A program made the translations under genes and the position numbers. Shown in pieces: positions 57,176 to 64,000 of a stretch of 64,000 nucleotides of DNA. This DNA comes from Rothia nasimurium. Its GTDB lineage: Bacteria > Actinomycetota > Actinomycetes > Actinomycetales > Micrococcaceae. The notes under the pieces were generated by a model. That model made no database searches and was not told the origin of the DNA. It was given only the letters and a program-made list of their open reading frames with translations. The stretch spans positions 92,051 to 156,050 of the forward strand of contig NZ_CAKMSR010000007.1 of NCBI RefSeq assembly GCF_928381705.1, in the 5' to 3' direction. Each line of letters opens with the position of its first letter. The stretch's first letter is position 1.

Positions 57176-58221
57176 GGTGCCTGCGCTTCTGTCGTTTCCC
57201 CGTTACCGGCTTCCGGTAGCGGGGATTTTTGTGTGCGGTAGAGGGCAACCAGCACGGTAAGGGCTAGGAGCTCTACCAGGGTTTGGGTGAGTACCGCCAG
57301 GGGCATGAGGGCGGACGCCGGTTCGTCGGCTAGGGCGGTCGATAGGCCGAGGACCAGGGGCAGTATCACGAGGGCATTCCGTGTGACGGCTGAAAAGGTG
57401 AGGGCGACCCGCTCGGGTGCGGGTAGGGCCCTGCCCCAGCGTCGCAGGAGGGAGCTAGAAAGTAACCCCATACATATAGCGTATAGGGCATATAAGCAGG
57501 CCAGGGGCATAAGATACGAGGCGATCTGGGTGACGTGAACGGCATGAGCGGCCGGGGTGAGGGCAAGCACCAGCACCATCAGCGGCACCATTAAAACACT
57601 TGCTGCATCTTCAGAATATCCCTGCAGGTGCCCACCTACTCCCTGGATAAGGGCCGCGCCCAGCAGGGGGACTACCACCACCGCCAGGGCGGCTGCCAAC
57701 TGCGGCAGGGCCTGCCAGAGGGTGCCGTCAGCCAGAAAATCCCCCCGCCAGATACCGGCGGAACGGAAGAGCAGAAGCCACAGGGGAATAAGGCACATCT
57801 GCGCCAGGAGCAGGAGCGGGGTGCACGACAGGAGGCGCACATGGGCGCCTCCCGCAAGACCGGTAAAGGTCACCACATAATCTACACAGGGTGCCAGGAG
57901 CACAAGTGCTGCGGTAAACACCAGAAGATCAGGCACCTGAGGCACAAACCGGTGAAGCCCCAGCAGAAGTAGCGCCACCACCAGGGGTGCCAGAAGAAAG
58001 TTGAGAGCCAGCAGGGTTTTAGTAAAACCGGTGAGCGCCCCGGGTTCCAAAAGGCCGCGGAGCGGAATCGTTAGGAAGGTGGCCAGGAGCAGCACACCAA
58101 GGGCCGGGGTAACCAGCGGCTGAGCAAGACCCGCAACCCCCGGCACAAAGGACGCCGCAAGCCCCACTGCCAGGGCAAGCAGGTAGAGCACCACCTGGTG
58201 TCTCTCCATGAAGCTGACCAC
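57172..58221 (-). CDS. ACR3/bile-acid symporter-type transporter
   Basis: This 349-residue membrane protein of the BASS/ACR3 superfamily has about ten helices, with LLAPCVDYVVTFTGLAGG near residues 108-125 as the family core and TFSAVTRNALVILPLVLGLS in the second half. It resembles the actinobacterial 'arsenic resistance' branch but lacks an ars neighbour, so the substrate is open. The GTG at 58221 follows AAAGGA; an ATG at 58209 is also possible. Confidence 0.8.
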   Translation of the reverse strand: MVSFMERHQVVLYLLALAVGLAASFVPGVAGLAQPLVTPALGVLLLATFLTIPLRGLLEPGALTGFTKTLLALNFLLAPLVVALLLLGLHRFVPQVPDLLVFTAALVLLAPCVDYVVTFTGLAGGAHVRLLSCTPLLLLAQMCLIPLWLLLFRSAGIWRGDFLADGTLWQALPQLAAALAVVVVPLLGAALIQGVGGHLQGYSEDAASVLMVPLMVLVLALTPAAHAVHVTQIASYLMPLACLYALYAICMGLLSSSLLRRWGRALPAPERVALTFSAVTRNALVILPLVLGLSTALADEPASALMPLAVLTQTLVELLALTVLVALYRTQKSPLPEAGNGETTEAQAP

Positions 58222-58389
58222 GAGCGTCCTTTCCCTTAAAGCAACCTGCCCTCCCCTACTGTAAGGCAGGGAAGGGCAGGGCTACACAACACCTATCAGC
58301 TCGAGTTCAGCTGATTTTGCACCTTGGCTTGGGTATATGCCTCAAGCAGTGTGCTTTATCTCGTCAGCGTTCTCACGCTGGGAGTCTGA

Positions 58390-58929
58390 TTACGCTTCGG
58401 GAGCGGTGAAGGCTACATCGAGGTTGATGACGACCTTATCTGAGACCAGCACGCCACCGGCTTCAACTGCGGCGTTCCAGGTGATGCCGAAGTCCTTGCG
58501 GGAGATGGTTGCTGAGACAGATGCGCCGGCGCGGGTAACACCGAAGGCGTCAACGACTGCACCGGTGAATTCGCCGGTGAAGGTGACGGGGCGGGTTTCG
58601 CCCTTGATGGTGAGGTTGCCTGCGATGGTCAGGTCTTCGCCGTCGAGGTCGAAGGAGGTTGATTCGAAGGTCATGGTGGCGTGGGCGTCTGCATCGAAGA
58701 AGTCTGCGCTGCGCAGGTGGCCGTCGCGATCAGCATTGTTGGTGTTAACAGATGCGATCTGTGCGGTTGCCTTGATGGTGGAGTCTGCGATGTTGTCAGC
58801 GATGACGAGCTGGGCCTCGACCTGTTCGAAGGTGCCGCGCACCTTGGTGATGCCTGCGTGGCGGACGGTGAAGCCTACCTCTGAGTGTGCTGAGTCGTAG
58901 TTCCAGGTGCCTGCGGTGAGTTCTGCCAT
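58390..58929 (-). CDS. YceI-family lipid-binding protein
   Basis: This 179-residue beta-barrel protein is recognised from TWNYDSAHSEVGFTVRHAGI, then HLRSADFFDADAHATMTFES and the GNLTIKGETRPVTF segment. YceI proteins bind isoprenoid-like lipids. There is no signal peptide, as in most actinobacterial members. AAAGGC precedes the ATG. A palindrome in the promoter region suggests control by a repressor. Confidence 0.92.
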   Translation of the reverse strand: MAELTAGTWNYDSAHSEVGFTVRHAGITKVRGTFEQVEAQLVIADNIADSTIKATAQIASVNTNNADRDGHLRSADFFDADAHATMTFESTSFDLDGEDLTIAGNLTIKGETRPVTFTGEFTGAVVDAFGVTRAGASVSATISRKDFGITWNAAVEAGGVLVSDKVVINLDVAFTAPEA

Positions 58930-58972
58930 GATTATGCCTTTCGAGCGGTACGGTTTGTTTTCAACAGTTATT

Positions 58973-58988
58973 ACTTTACAAGTAAAGT
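58973..58988. promoter_or_regulatory. ACTTTAC-AA-GTAAAGT palindrome upstream of yceI
   Basis: A perfect 7-bp inverted repeat 44 bases before the yceI start, followed by another TTTTAC half-site at 58987-58992. It is a good candidate for a MarR- or TetR-type operator. The regulator is not identified. Confidence 0.5.
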
Positions 58989-59046
58989 TTTACTCGTGCA
59001 AGCTGTGCGGTAAAAAATTTTACAAAGAAAATTTTAGCCGGCGGGG

Positions 59047-59961
59047 CTATCGCAGCACCCCTTCGCCCGCGGCCGCAGCGTACACCCGTTCGCTCAGCCG
59101 GGCGAGCACGGGGGAGCTGATGTTCCAGTGCTGCCAGTAAAGTGGCACATCAACCGGCTGGGGGGCGAGCTCCACCAGGTCGCCGGAGGCAAGGGCGTCA
59201 AGGGCCTGTACCTCCGGCAGAATACCCCAGGCAATTCCTCCCAGGACAGCCCGCGCATAGTCGGGCGAGCTGGGCAGGTAGATGGTGGGCGAACTCTGCC
59301 AGGAGTCAGGCTCCACCGCGAAGCGGTCGAGCAGCAGACCCCGGGCGGACGCTAGCCCGAAGTCCTTTCGGTCAAACTCCACCACCGGCGCAAGTGCCAG
59401 CTGCTCGGCGGTGACCTGCGGGTAGGCGGGAAAGTAGCGCGCCAGGTAGTCGCGGGAGGCAACCACGCGGTAGCGGATATCGCCCAGCTTCTCAACGGAA
59501 CAACCGGCGATAGGTTCGGGGCGCGATGTCAGGGCAGCCATCACTTCCCCAGATCGCAGCAGGGCGGACGAGTGGTACTCGGCTTCTCGGCGCACGTCGC
59601 AGAAGATACGGTCGCGGGCGGCCAGCTCTGCAACGGCCGAGAGAAACCAGGTGGCCAGGGAGTCGGCGTTGACGGCCACAGCTACACTCTGCCCCTCTTC
59701 GCTCCCGCCGAGTTCACGCTCCATTTCTGCGTGCAGGAATTCGCTTTGCCGGGCAATACGCAGGACGCTTTGCCCCGACTCTGTGGGGGCCACCGGATTG
59801 GTGCGCTTGAGGAGTACCCGCCCGGCCAGCTGTTCCATTGCCTTGACGCGTTGTGAGATGGCAGAGGCGCTGACGCCCAAAATATCGGCGGCTGCGTCGA
59901 AGGTGCCGTATTCAATGACGGTGACGAAGGTTTGGAGCTGGTCGGTCGTAAAGCGCATCAT
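59047..59961 (-). CDS. lysG: LysR-type regulator LysG/ArgP
   Basis: This 304-residue regulator has an N-terminal helix-turn-helix (YGTFDAAADILGVSASAISQ, then RVKAMEQLAGRVLLKR) and a substrate-binding domain. The close match to the LysG/ArgP branch and the divergent lysE gene mean it most likely activates lysine/arginine export when these amino acids accumulate. Start ATG 59961 or 59958; no ribosome site is visible. Confidence 0.9.
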   Translation of the reverse strand: MMRFTTDQLQTFVTVIEYGTFDAAADILGVSASAISQRVKAMEQLAGRVLLKRTNPVAPTESGQSVLRIARQSEFLHAEMERELGGSEEGQSVAVAVNADSLATWFLSAVAELAARDRIFCDVRREAEYHSSALLRSGEVMAALTSRPEPIAGCSVEKLGDIRYRVVASRDYLARYFPAYPQVTAEQLALAPVVEFDRKDFGLASARGLLLDRFAVEPDSWQSSPTIYLPSSPDYARAVLGGIAWGILPEVQALDALASGDLVELAPQPVDVPLYWQHWNISSPVLARLSERVYAAAAGEGVLR

Positions 59962-60031
59962 AAGAACATCTTATGCTATTGAAGTTTCATTAGATAGCTT
60001 TATGAATGCTGGTCACCTACGATAGATTCTC

Positions 60032-60655
60032 GTGACTATCGCAGAAATCCTCCCCCACGTACTCTTTGGCATCGGCACCTCGCTCTCACTCATTGTGGCT
60101 ATCGGTGCCCAGAACGCCTATGTGCTCAAGCAGGGCATCATCGGCAAGTTTATCTGGCCCATTGCCATCTTCTGCATTCTTTCTGATGCCCTGCTCATCG
60201 GCTTGGGAGTGCTGGGAATCGGCTCCCTGGTGGACTCAGCCGCCTGGGTACTAGAGATTCTGCGCTGGGGCGGCGGGGCCTTCCTCGTCATCTACGGTGC
60301 CATGGCTGCGAAACGTGCCCTGCGGCCGTCCGCCATGAAGGTCACCAGCGAAGACTCCGGGCCGCAAACCCTGGGCAAGGCCCTGCTCATCGCTGCTGCC
60401 ATGACCTACCTCAACCCCCATACCTACCTCGATACCTTTGTTCTCATTGGTGGCATTGCGGCACAGCAAGGCGACTACCGCTGGCTTTTCTACGCGGGCA
60501 CGGTCACAGGTAGCGCTATCTGGTTTACCCTCCTGGCCTCGTGCAGCCGCTTCCTGCGTCCTGTTTTTGCCAACCCCCGTGCCTGGCGCGTGCTGGACGC
60601 CGGCATCGCCGCCCTCATGTTCTTCCTGGCCTACAAGGTCATGTTCGGGCACTAA
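60032..60655 (+). CDS. lysE: LysE-family lysine/arginine exporter
   Basis: This 207-residue exporter has about six helices, with SLIVAIGAQNAYVLKQGI near the start and AAAMTYLNPHTYLDTFVLIG in the middle, both LysE signatures. The GTG at 60032 has TAGATT immediately upstream and no ribosome site, so its mRNA is probably leaderless. It is divergent from lysG, as in Corynebacterium. Its end overlaps the convergent ABC gene by four bases. Confidence 0.92.
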   Translation: MTIAEILPHVLFGIGTSLSLIVAIGAQNAYVLKQGIIGKFIWPIAIFCILSDALLIGLGVLGIGSLVDSAAWVLEILRWGGGAFLVIYGAMAAKRALRPSAMKVTSEDSGPQTLGKALLIAAAMTYLNPHTYLDTFVLIGGIAAQQGDYRWLFYAGTVTGSAIWFTLLASCSRFLRPVFANPRAWRVLDAGIAALMFFLAYKVMFGH

Positions 60656-62229
60656 GGCACCTGCCCGACCTGTAGGTAGGTATCTGAGGACTCGGTAGGG
60701 GCATCAGCGTCGTGGGTAACCACGACAACCAGATTATATTCAGCTATCTGCCGTATCTGCTGCCAGACCGCAGCACGGTGTCCGGAACCGATACCCGTGG
60801 TCGGCTCATCGAGCACGACAAGAGAATCTTGGGGCCCACGCAGGGTACGGACGAGCGCCACCCGCCTTGCTTCTCCGCCAGAAAGGGCGTTTCCCTCTCC
60901 AGCTATAGCATCACCAAATCTCCTACCACCCCGGGTGAAGTCTGGTAGTCCCAGCTCTCTGAGCATACGGTCTATATCTTCACCAGGTAGGGCACGATTT
61001 GCCTGAATCACCTGATAGGCAGTATCAAAAATCAGATTAGTACTCTGGGGCAAATACCGCACAGTCGAAAAGGTATCCAGTGACACTACTTCAGCATCAG
61101 CAACTGCGCGGAACCCTAGCAAGGCTTCAAGCAAACTGGTCTTGCCGGACCCGCTTTCTCCACATAGCCAGATAATTCCCCGCCTACGAGTAGCTATCAA
61201 CTGACGAAGCTGACCTATCTCGATAGCTTCTTGCCCTAATTGAACCCCATTCCCTTGCACCGCTCGCAAGGCCTCTTCCTGCTTAGCCATAGCCACACCC
61301 AGCGAAGATAGGCCAAACCCTATATCCTGCACAGTTTGAATAGAATAAAGAGCCACTCCAATGAGAGCCACAAGACCGGAAATCACCATGTCCATTTCCT
61401 GGCCTTTATTAAGAGCTGCGTAGACACCCATAAGAACGGCTAGGAGTAAGGCTAGGAACAGGGTCTGCCCCAAATATAGGTTGCGCGTAGCTCGGTAGGA
61501 CTGCACCCCGGCTTTTTCTACCACAATACGGCTTTTCTGATAGTTGCGACGTGTCTGACCATGTAGCCCAAAAATAGCGACTTCCCGCCAATAGGCCACA
61601 TAGTTGCTGAGCACTCCAAAGTTTTTGAGAGCAGATGCGTAGAAAGCCCCCTGTACCTGCTGATGACGTTTAATAAGGGGCATACTCAGGACTATAAAGA
61701 GCACGAGGCTCAGGACATAAAGGATGCCTACCGGCCAGCCGCCGACAAAACTCAGGGCTATAGCTCCACTAGCAAGGACGCTCACTGCTGGCAGAAAAGC
61801 GAGAAGAAGGGTTCCTAATACCTCACGGAATGCACTCATATGACCGTCAATAGCGTAGGCCAGTTCTCCATCATCCTGCCGCGCACGAGCCGGACGTGAA
61901 GAACAATAGGTATGATTCAATGCCTCCAGAGCTATCTCAGTTTGAGCAGCCTGTTCGAGAGCTCCGTAGAGCGGATAAACCAAGTAGGTAAGCCCTCGGG
62001 ATAAAAGCCAGAGCAGGCTGTAGCCCACAATCAGCAAAACCAAAGAGACAGGTTCGAAACCATCGAGAACCCAGATAAGGGCCACTCCGGGCATGGCAGA
62101 AACTACTACCCCTAGTGCTGGAGATAGCACTAAAGAGATTATTACTATCCAGGCATGCAAAGGGTTTACAGTATAAAACCGAGAAAAAGTAACAACGGAA
62201 AAACGCGAAAGAGAAATTAAAGTTTTCAT
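60652..62229 (-). CDS. ABC exporter, fused permease and ATPase, CydC-like
   Basis: This 525-residue protein has an N-terminal membrane domain of about six helices (residues 1-300) and a C-terminal ATPase with Walker A GESGSGKTSLL, signature LSGGEARRV, Walker B SLVVLDEPTTG and switch THDAD. A half-transporter of this form probably works as a homodimer. The cargo is unknown: peptide, lipid or cytochrome-related export are all possible. The gene is more A/T-rich than the flanks. ATG 62229 follows GAAGGT; a hairpin and a 13-codon frame lie in the leader. Confidence 0.82.
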   Translation of the reverse strand: MKTLISLSRFSVVTFSRFYTVNPLHAWIVIISLVLSPALGVVVSAMPGVALIWVLDGFEPVSLVLLIVGYSLLWLLSRGLTYLVYPLYGALEQAAQTEIALEALNHTYCSSRPARARQDDGELAYAIDGHMSAFREVLGTLLLAFLPAVSVLASGAIALSFVGGWPVGILYVLSLVLFIVLSMPLIKRHQQVQGAFYASALKNFGVLSNYVAYWREVAIFGLHGQTRRNYQKSRIVVEKAGVQSYRATRNLYLGQTLFLALLLAVLMGVYAALNKGQEMDMVISGLVALIGVALYSIQTVQDIGFGLSSLGVAMAKQEEALRAVQGNGVQLGQEAIEIGQLRQLIATRRRGIIWLCGESGSGKTSLLEALLGFRAVADAEVVSLDTFSTVRYLPQSTNLIFDTAYQVIQANRALPGEDIDRMLRELGLPDFTRGGRRFGDAIAGEGNALSGGEARRVALVRTLRGPQDSLVVLDEPTTGIGSGHRAAVWQQIRQIAEYNLVVVVTHDADAPTESSDTYLQVGQVP

Positions 62230-62247
62230 TTTTACCTTCAAGACAAC

Positions 62248-62269
62248 AAGCCGCCGCATATGGCGGCTT
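62248..62269 (-). promoter_or_regulatory. Attenuator-like hairpin in the ABC exporter leader
   Basis: AAGCCGCC and GGCGGCTT form a perfect 8-bp stem with loop GCATAT, directly after the stop of the leader frame and 18 bases before the exporter start. The minus strand continues GTTGTCTTG, a weak T-tract. Confidence 0.45.
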
Positions 62270-62310
62270 TAAAGAATCATGCTGTGTCTCTTTAGAAAGG
62301 CCTGCGCCAT
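62269..62310 (-). CDS. Possible 13-aa leader peptide
   Basis: MAQAFLKRHSMIL is read from the ATG at 62310 and preceded by GGGAAGG at usable spacing. The TAA stop is at the base of the following hairpin, so ribosome position could influence its folding. This is the layout of a translation-controlled leader, but no other evidence supports it. Confidence 0.35.
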   Translation of the reverse strand: MAQAFLKRHSMIL

Positions 62311-62379
62311 GGCGCACTTACCTTCCCGCTTATCTCTACAAGCGAGTTGATAGGATGGCGTCGAGCCTGAAGGCAAAAA

Positions 62380-62385
62380 ATTATA
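62380..62385 (-). promoter_or_regulatory. Perfect -10 box for the ABC exporter transcript
   Basis: TATAAT on the minus strand (62385-62380). The -35 is unclear. The predicted mRNA leader would be about 145 bases and include the leader frame and hairpin. Confidence 0.5.
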
Positions 62386-62473
62386 CGGTCATCGTTGACT
62401 TTCTGTATCTAGGAGAAAGCTAATCGACAAGCCTCCTCGTAGAGTCCATTCTGACAAACCTCTAGAGAAAAGG

Positions 62474-63712
62474 TCAACACCTTCTACTGCCGTGACGAGC
62501 CCGGTAGATATTTCGCACCATGACCGTGCGCCGCACCTGGCCGATGGCAGGCTCCAAGAACTCCTCCGCGTAGCGGGAATCCGTGCTAGTCTGCGCAGCA
62601 AAGTTAAGGGCAGCAAAAGCCCCCAGCACCATCGCAACCTTCACCAGAACGTCCGTAAACGGGAACTGCACACCCAACAGGGTCACCTTAGAGGCCTCAA
62701 AACCCAGCCAGCTCGTAATGGTGGCATCGGGGATAGCGATCGTGCCAAACCAAACAAAAAACAGAAAAACGACCCCGGCAAAAAGTACAGCCTGAATCAT
62801 CTGCACCACAATCGGAAGAAGTACCAGGTTATTCCACTCGCCCCACCTAAAATCAGCCGGGCGGCCCAAGCCCGCAGCGGGCAAATTTTCAAGCTCCTGA
62901 CGCCACCTGTCCCCAGCCTGCAGAGCAGCACCCGCGTACTCGGCGTCCGTAAACTCCTCCACCTTATCCCCTTTACGGGCACCCAGCAGTCGGCGGGTCT
63001 TCTCGGTTACTGTCGACGAAACAACCAGAAAGCTCAGCACCGTCAGGATAGCCACCACCTGCAGAGTACGCTGCATACTCAAAGCCGCCGCCACACGCCA
63101 GATATCGCCGTTCACAAAAAAGAAGAGCACGGCAATCATAAGCACCGGCAGCACCTTGACCACCATGCTTGAAAGAGCAGCCAACTCCTTCACAACCTGC
63201 CGAAGCGCCCAGTAGCACAGGGAATCCAAGCCCAGGTAAACAGCTAGGAGCGTAGCTCCCAGAATCCAGAGCACATCACCGGCAGCAAAGGCGTCAGCAA
63301 CATCTGCCAGCCCTATCCAGCGGGCAGTCTGCGGCAGCATGGAGAAAGCCGCTAGAGGCAGAAGCAGCGCACCAATTAGGGTTTGGCGCCAGAAGGGCAG
63401 GGGCGCTAGTACACGCGATACCGCCCAGGGTACAACCAGAAGCAGAAGGGGCGGCACGAGGGCTAGGGCAATGAAGATGGGCGTCAGGACGCTGTCTGGC
63501 ACGTCTACCGGCACACCTCCGTCCTGCGCCTCCACATCAAGTTGGGCTAGGCCCCACAGCAAAGCAAGGTAGGTGAAGGAAGAAACTATAAGCCAGGCAG
63601 AAAGCGGGGCAGAACGGGCGAGAGTCCATCGTGCACGCTCTCGCGCAGGGATAACCAGCGGGGCCCCGGCAGCTCTGAACCAGGTGTGTGCTTCTTGCTC
63701 GGTGAGTGTCAT
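62474..63712 (-). CDS. Polytopic membrane protein, unknown function
   Basis: This 412-residue protein has about nine or ten hydrophobic segments and a soluble loop around residues 230-280 (VTEKTRRLLGARKGDKVEEF, then DRWRQELENLP). I do not recognise the family. The ATG at 63712 has TAGAAT eight to ten bases upstream and no ribosome site, which suggests a leaderless start. It lies between the exporter leader and the rRNA terminator. Confidence 0.72.
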   Translation of the reverse strand: MTLTEQEAHTWFRAAGAPLVIPARERARWTLARSAPLSAWLIVSSFTYLALLWGLAQLDVEAQDGGVPVDVPDSVLTPIFIALALVPPLLLLVVPWAVSRVLAPLPFWRQTLIGALLLPLAAFSMLPQTARWIGLADVADAFAAGDVLWILGATLLAVYLGLDSLCYWALRQVVKELAALSSMVVKVLPVLMIAVLFFFVNGDIWRVAAALSMQRTLQVVAILTVLSFLVVSSTVTEKTRRLLGARKGDKVEEFTDAEYAGAALQAGDRWRQELENLPAAGLGRPADFRWGEWNNLVLLPIVVQMIQAVLFAGVVFLFFVWFGTIAIPDATITSWLGFEASKVTLLGVQFPFTDVLVKVAMVLGAFAALNFAAQTSTDSRYAEEFLEPAIGQVRRTVMVRNIYRARHGSRRC

Positions 63713-63811
63713 ACTCTGATTCTACGGGCTAAGCTGGAGGGGTATTTTTAACCGCACAGTATATAAAATATTTGTTCTATTTTTATAAAAAGCAGTTTTT
63801 GGGCACAAAAA

Positions 63812-63851
63812 AGCGAGGGGTTCTAGAGCGTTAGCTCTAGAACCCCTCGCT
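63812..63851 (-). terminator. Terminator of the rRNA operon
   Basis: AGCGAGGGGTTCTAGAGC pairs perfectly with GCTCTAGAACCCCTCGCT around GTTA, an 18-bp stem followed on the minus strand by TTTTT. It is about 70 bases past the 23S 3' end. Confidence 0.93.
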
Positions 63852-63917
63852 GATTCAACCCAAGGGTTGTTATCTCAAAACCATACAGTGGACGCAAACA
63901 ACAACAAACTCAGTCAT

Positions 63918-64000
63918 AAAAGTGTAAGCCTTCGGACTATTAGTACCAGTCAACTCCACGGGCATTCCCCGCGTCCATACCTGGCCTATCAACCCCATCA
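63918..64000 (-). rRNA. 23S ribosomal RNA, 3' end only
   Basis: Read leftward the sequence contains GGTATGGACGCGGGGAA, then GTTGACTGGTACTAATAGTC and ending near GGCTTACACTT, the conserved end of bacterial 23S rRNA. The remainder lies beyond the right edge. No 5S rRNA follows before the terminator at 63812. The exact 3' end is uncertain by a few bases. Confidence 0.93.

Noticed and set aside
62389..62637. 82-codon leftward frame over the end of the membrane protein gene
   Set aside because: It overlaps the 412-codon frame in another phase, has no ribosome site, and shows no protein-like pattern.

Overview
The window is chromosomal DNA from a high-GC Gram-positive bacterium (Actinomycetota), probably a member of the Micrococcaceae such as Rothia. 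The phylum follows from gene content: the fhaA-fhaB-pstP-rodA-pbpA-pknA-pknB cell-growth cluster with a tRNA-Leu before it and trpG/pabA, a class E sortase and crgA after it; LAXTG-anchored surface proteins; an actinobacterial 'anchored repeat' ABC transporter; and many GTG or leaderless starts. The genus is a guess from style and gene content.

Layout. 1-6 kb: a leftward myo-inositol catabolism operon (iolC, aldolase, iolD, iolA running off the edge) facing a rightward Gfo/Idh/MocA dehydrogenase. 6.7-14.2 kb: a 5-oxoproline (pyroglutamate) module of pxpA, a pxpB-pxpC fusion, a biotin carboxylase/BCCP fusion, a FadR-type GntR regulator and a YcsG-like NRAMP-family transporter. The same 13-bp palindrome precedes pxpBC and the transporter. 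A solitary Abi/HEPN gene is inserted among them. 14.3-23.6 kb: a zinc/manganese-type ABC importer (lipoprotein, ATPase, permease) with three surface proteins sharing an HxHxNW repeat domain, divergently transcribed around a Zur/Fur-like box. 23.6-29.8 kb: small regulators, a NUDIX-type regulator, a convergent pair of SNase-like lipoproteins, sodA, a 400-bp cluster of DnaA boxes, and a MarR regulator. 30-44 kb: mostly rightward transporters and surface or metabolic genes: two tandem nhaA antiporters (the first behind a structured leader), an alanine/glycine:Na+ symporter, an APC permease, a TIGR01777 epimerase, a LAXTG-anchored 5'-nucleotidase, an alcohol dehydrogenase and a DUF808 protein. 44.7-57.2 kb: tRNA-Leu(CAG) and the Ser/Thr kinase/cell-wall cluster, then pabA/trpG, the class E sortase with a 53-aa membrane protein, and crgA. 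57-64 kb: an ACR3/BASS transporter, YceI, a lysG/lysE pair, an ABC exporter behind a possible leader-peptide attenuator, a membrane protein, and the 3' end of a leftward 23S rRNA that runs into a terminator with no 5S gene.

The most unusual signals are: (i) a short word, GCGGACGCC (core GGACGCC), scattered through the window far more often than expected and used as inverted pairs in four terminator stems, an arrangement like the DNA uptake sequences of Neisseria and Haemophilus; (ii) a DnaA-box cluster with no dnaA or dnaN beside it; (iii) the histidine-repeat surface and metal-import locus, whose LAXTG anchors match the sortase encoded 33-40 kb away; (iv) a predicted 5-oxoproline regulon joined by one operator; and (v) a structured leader in front of nhaA. 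All positions and counts were read by eye from the sequence.
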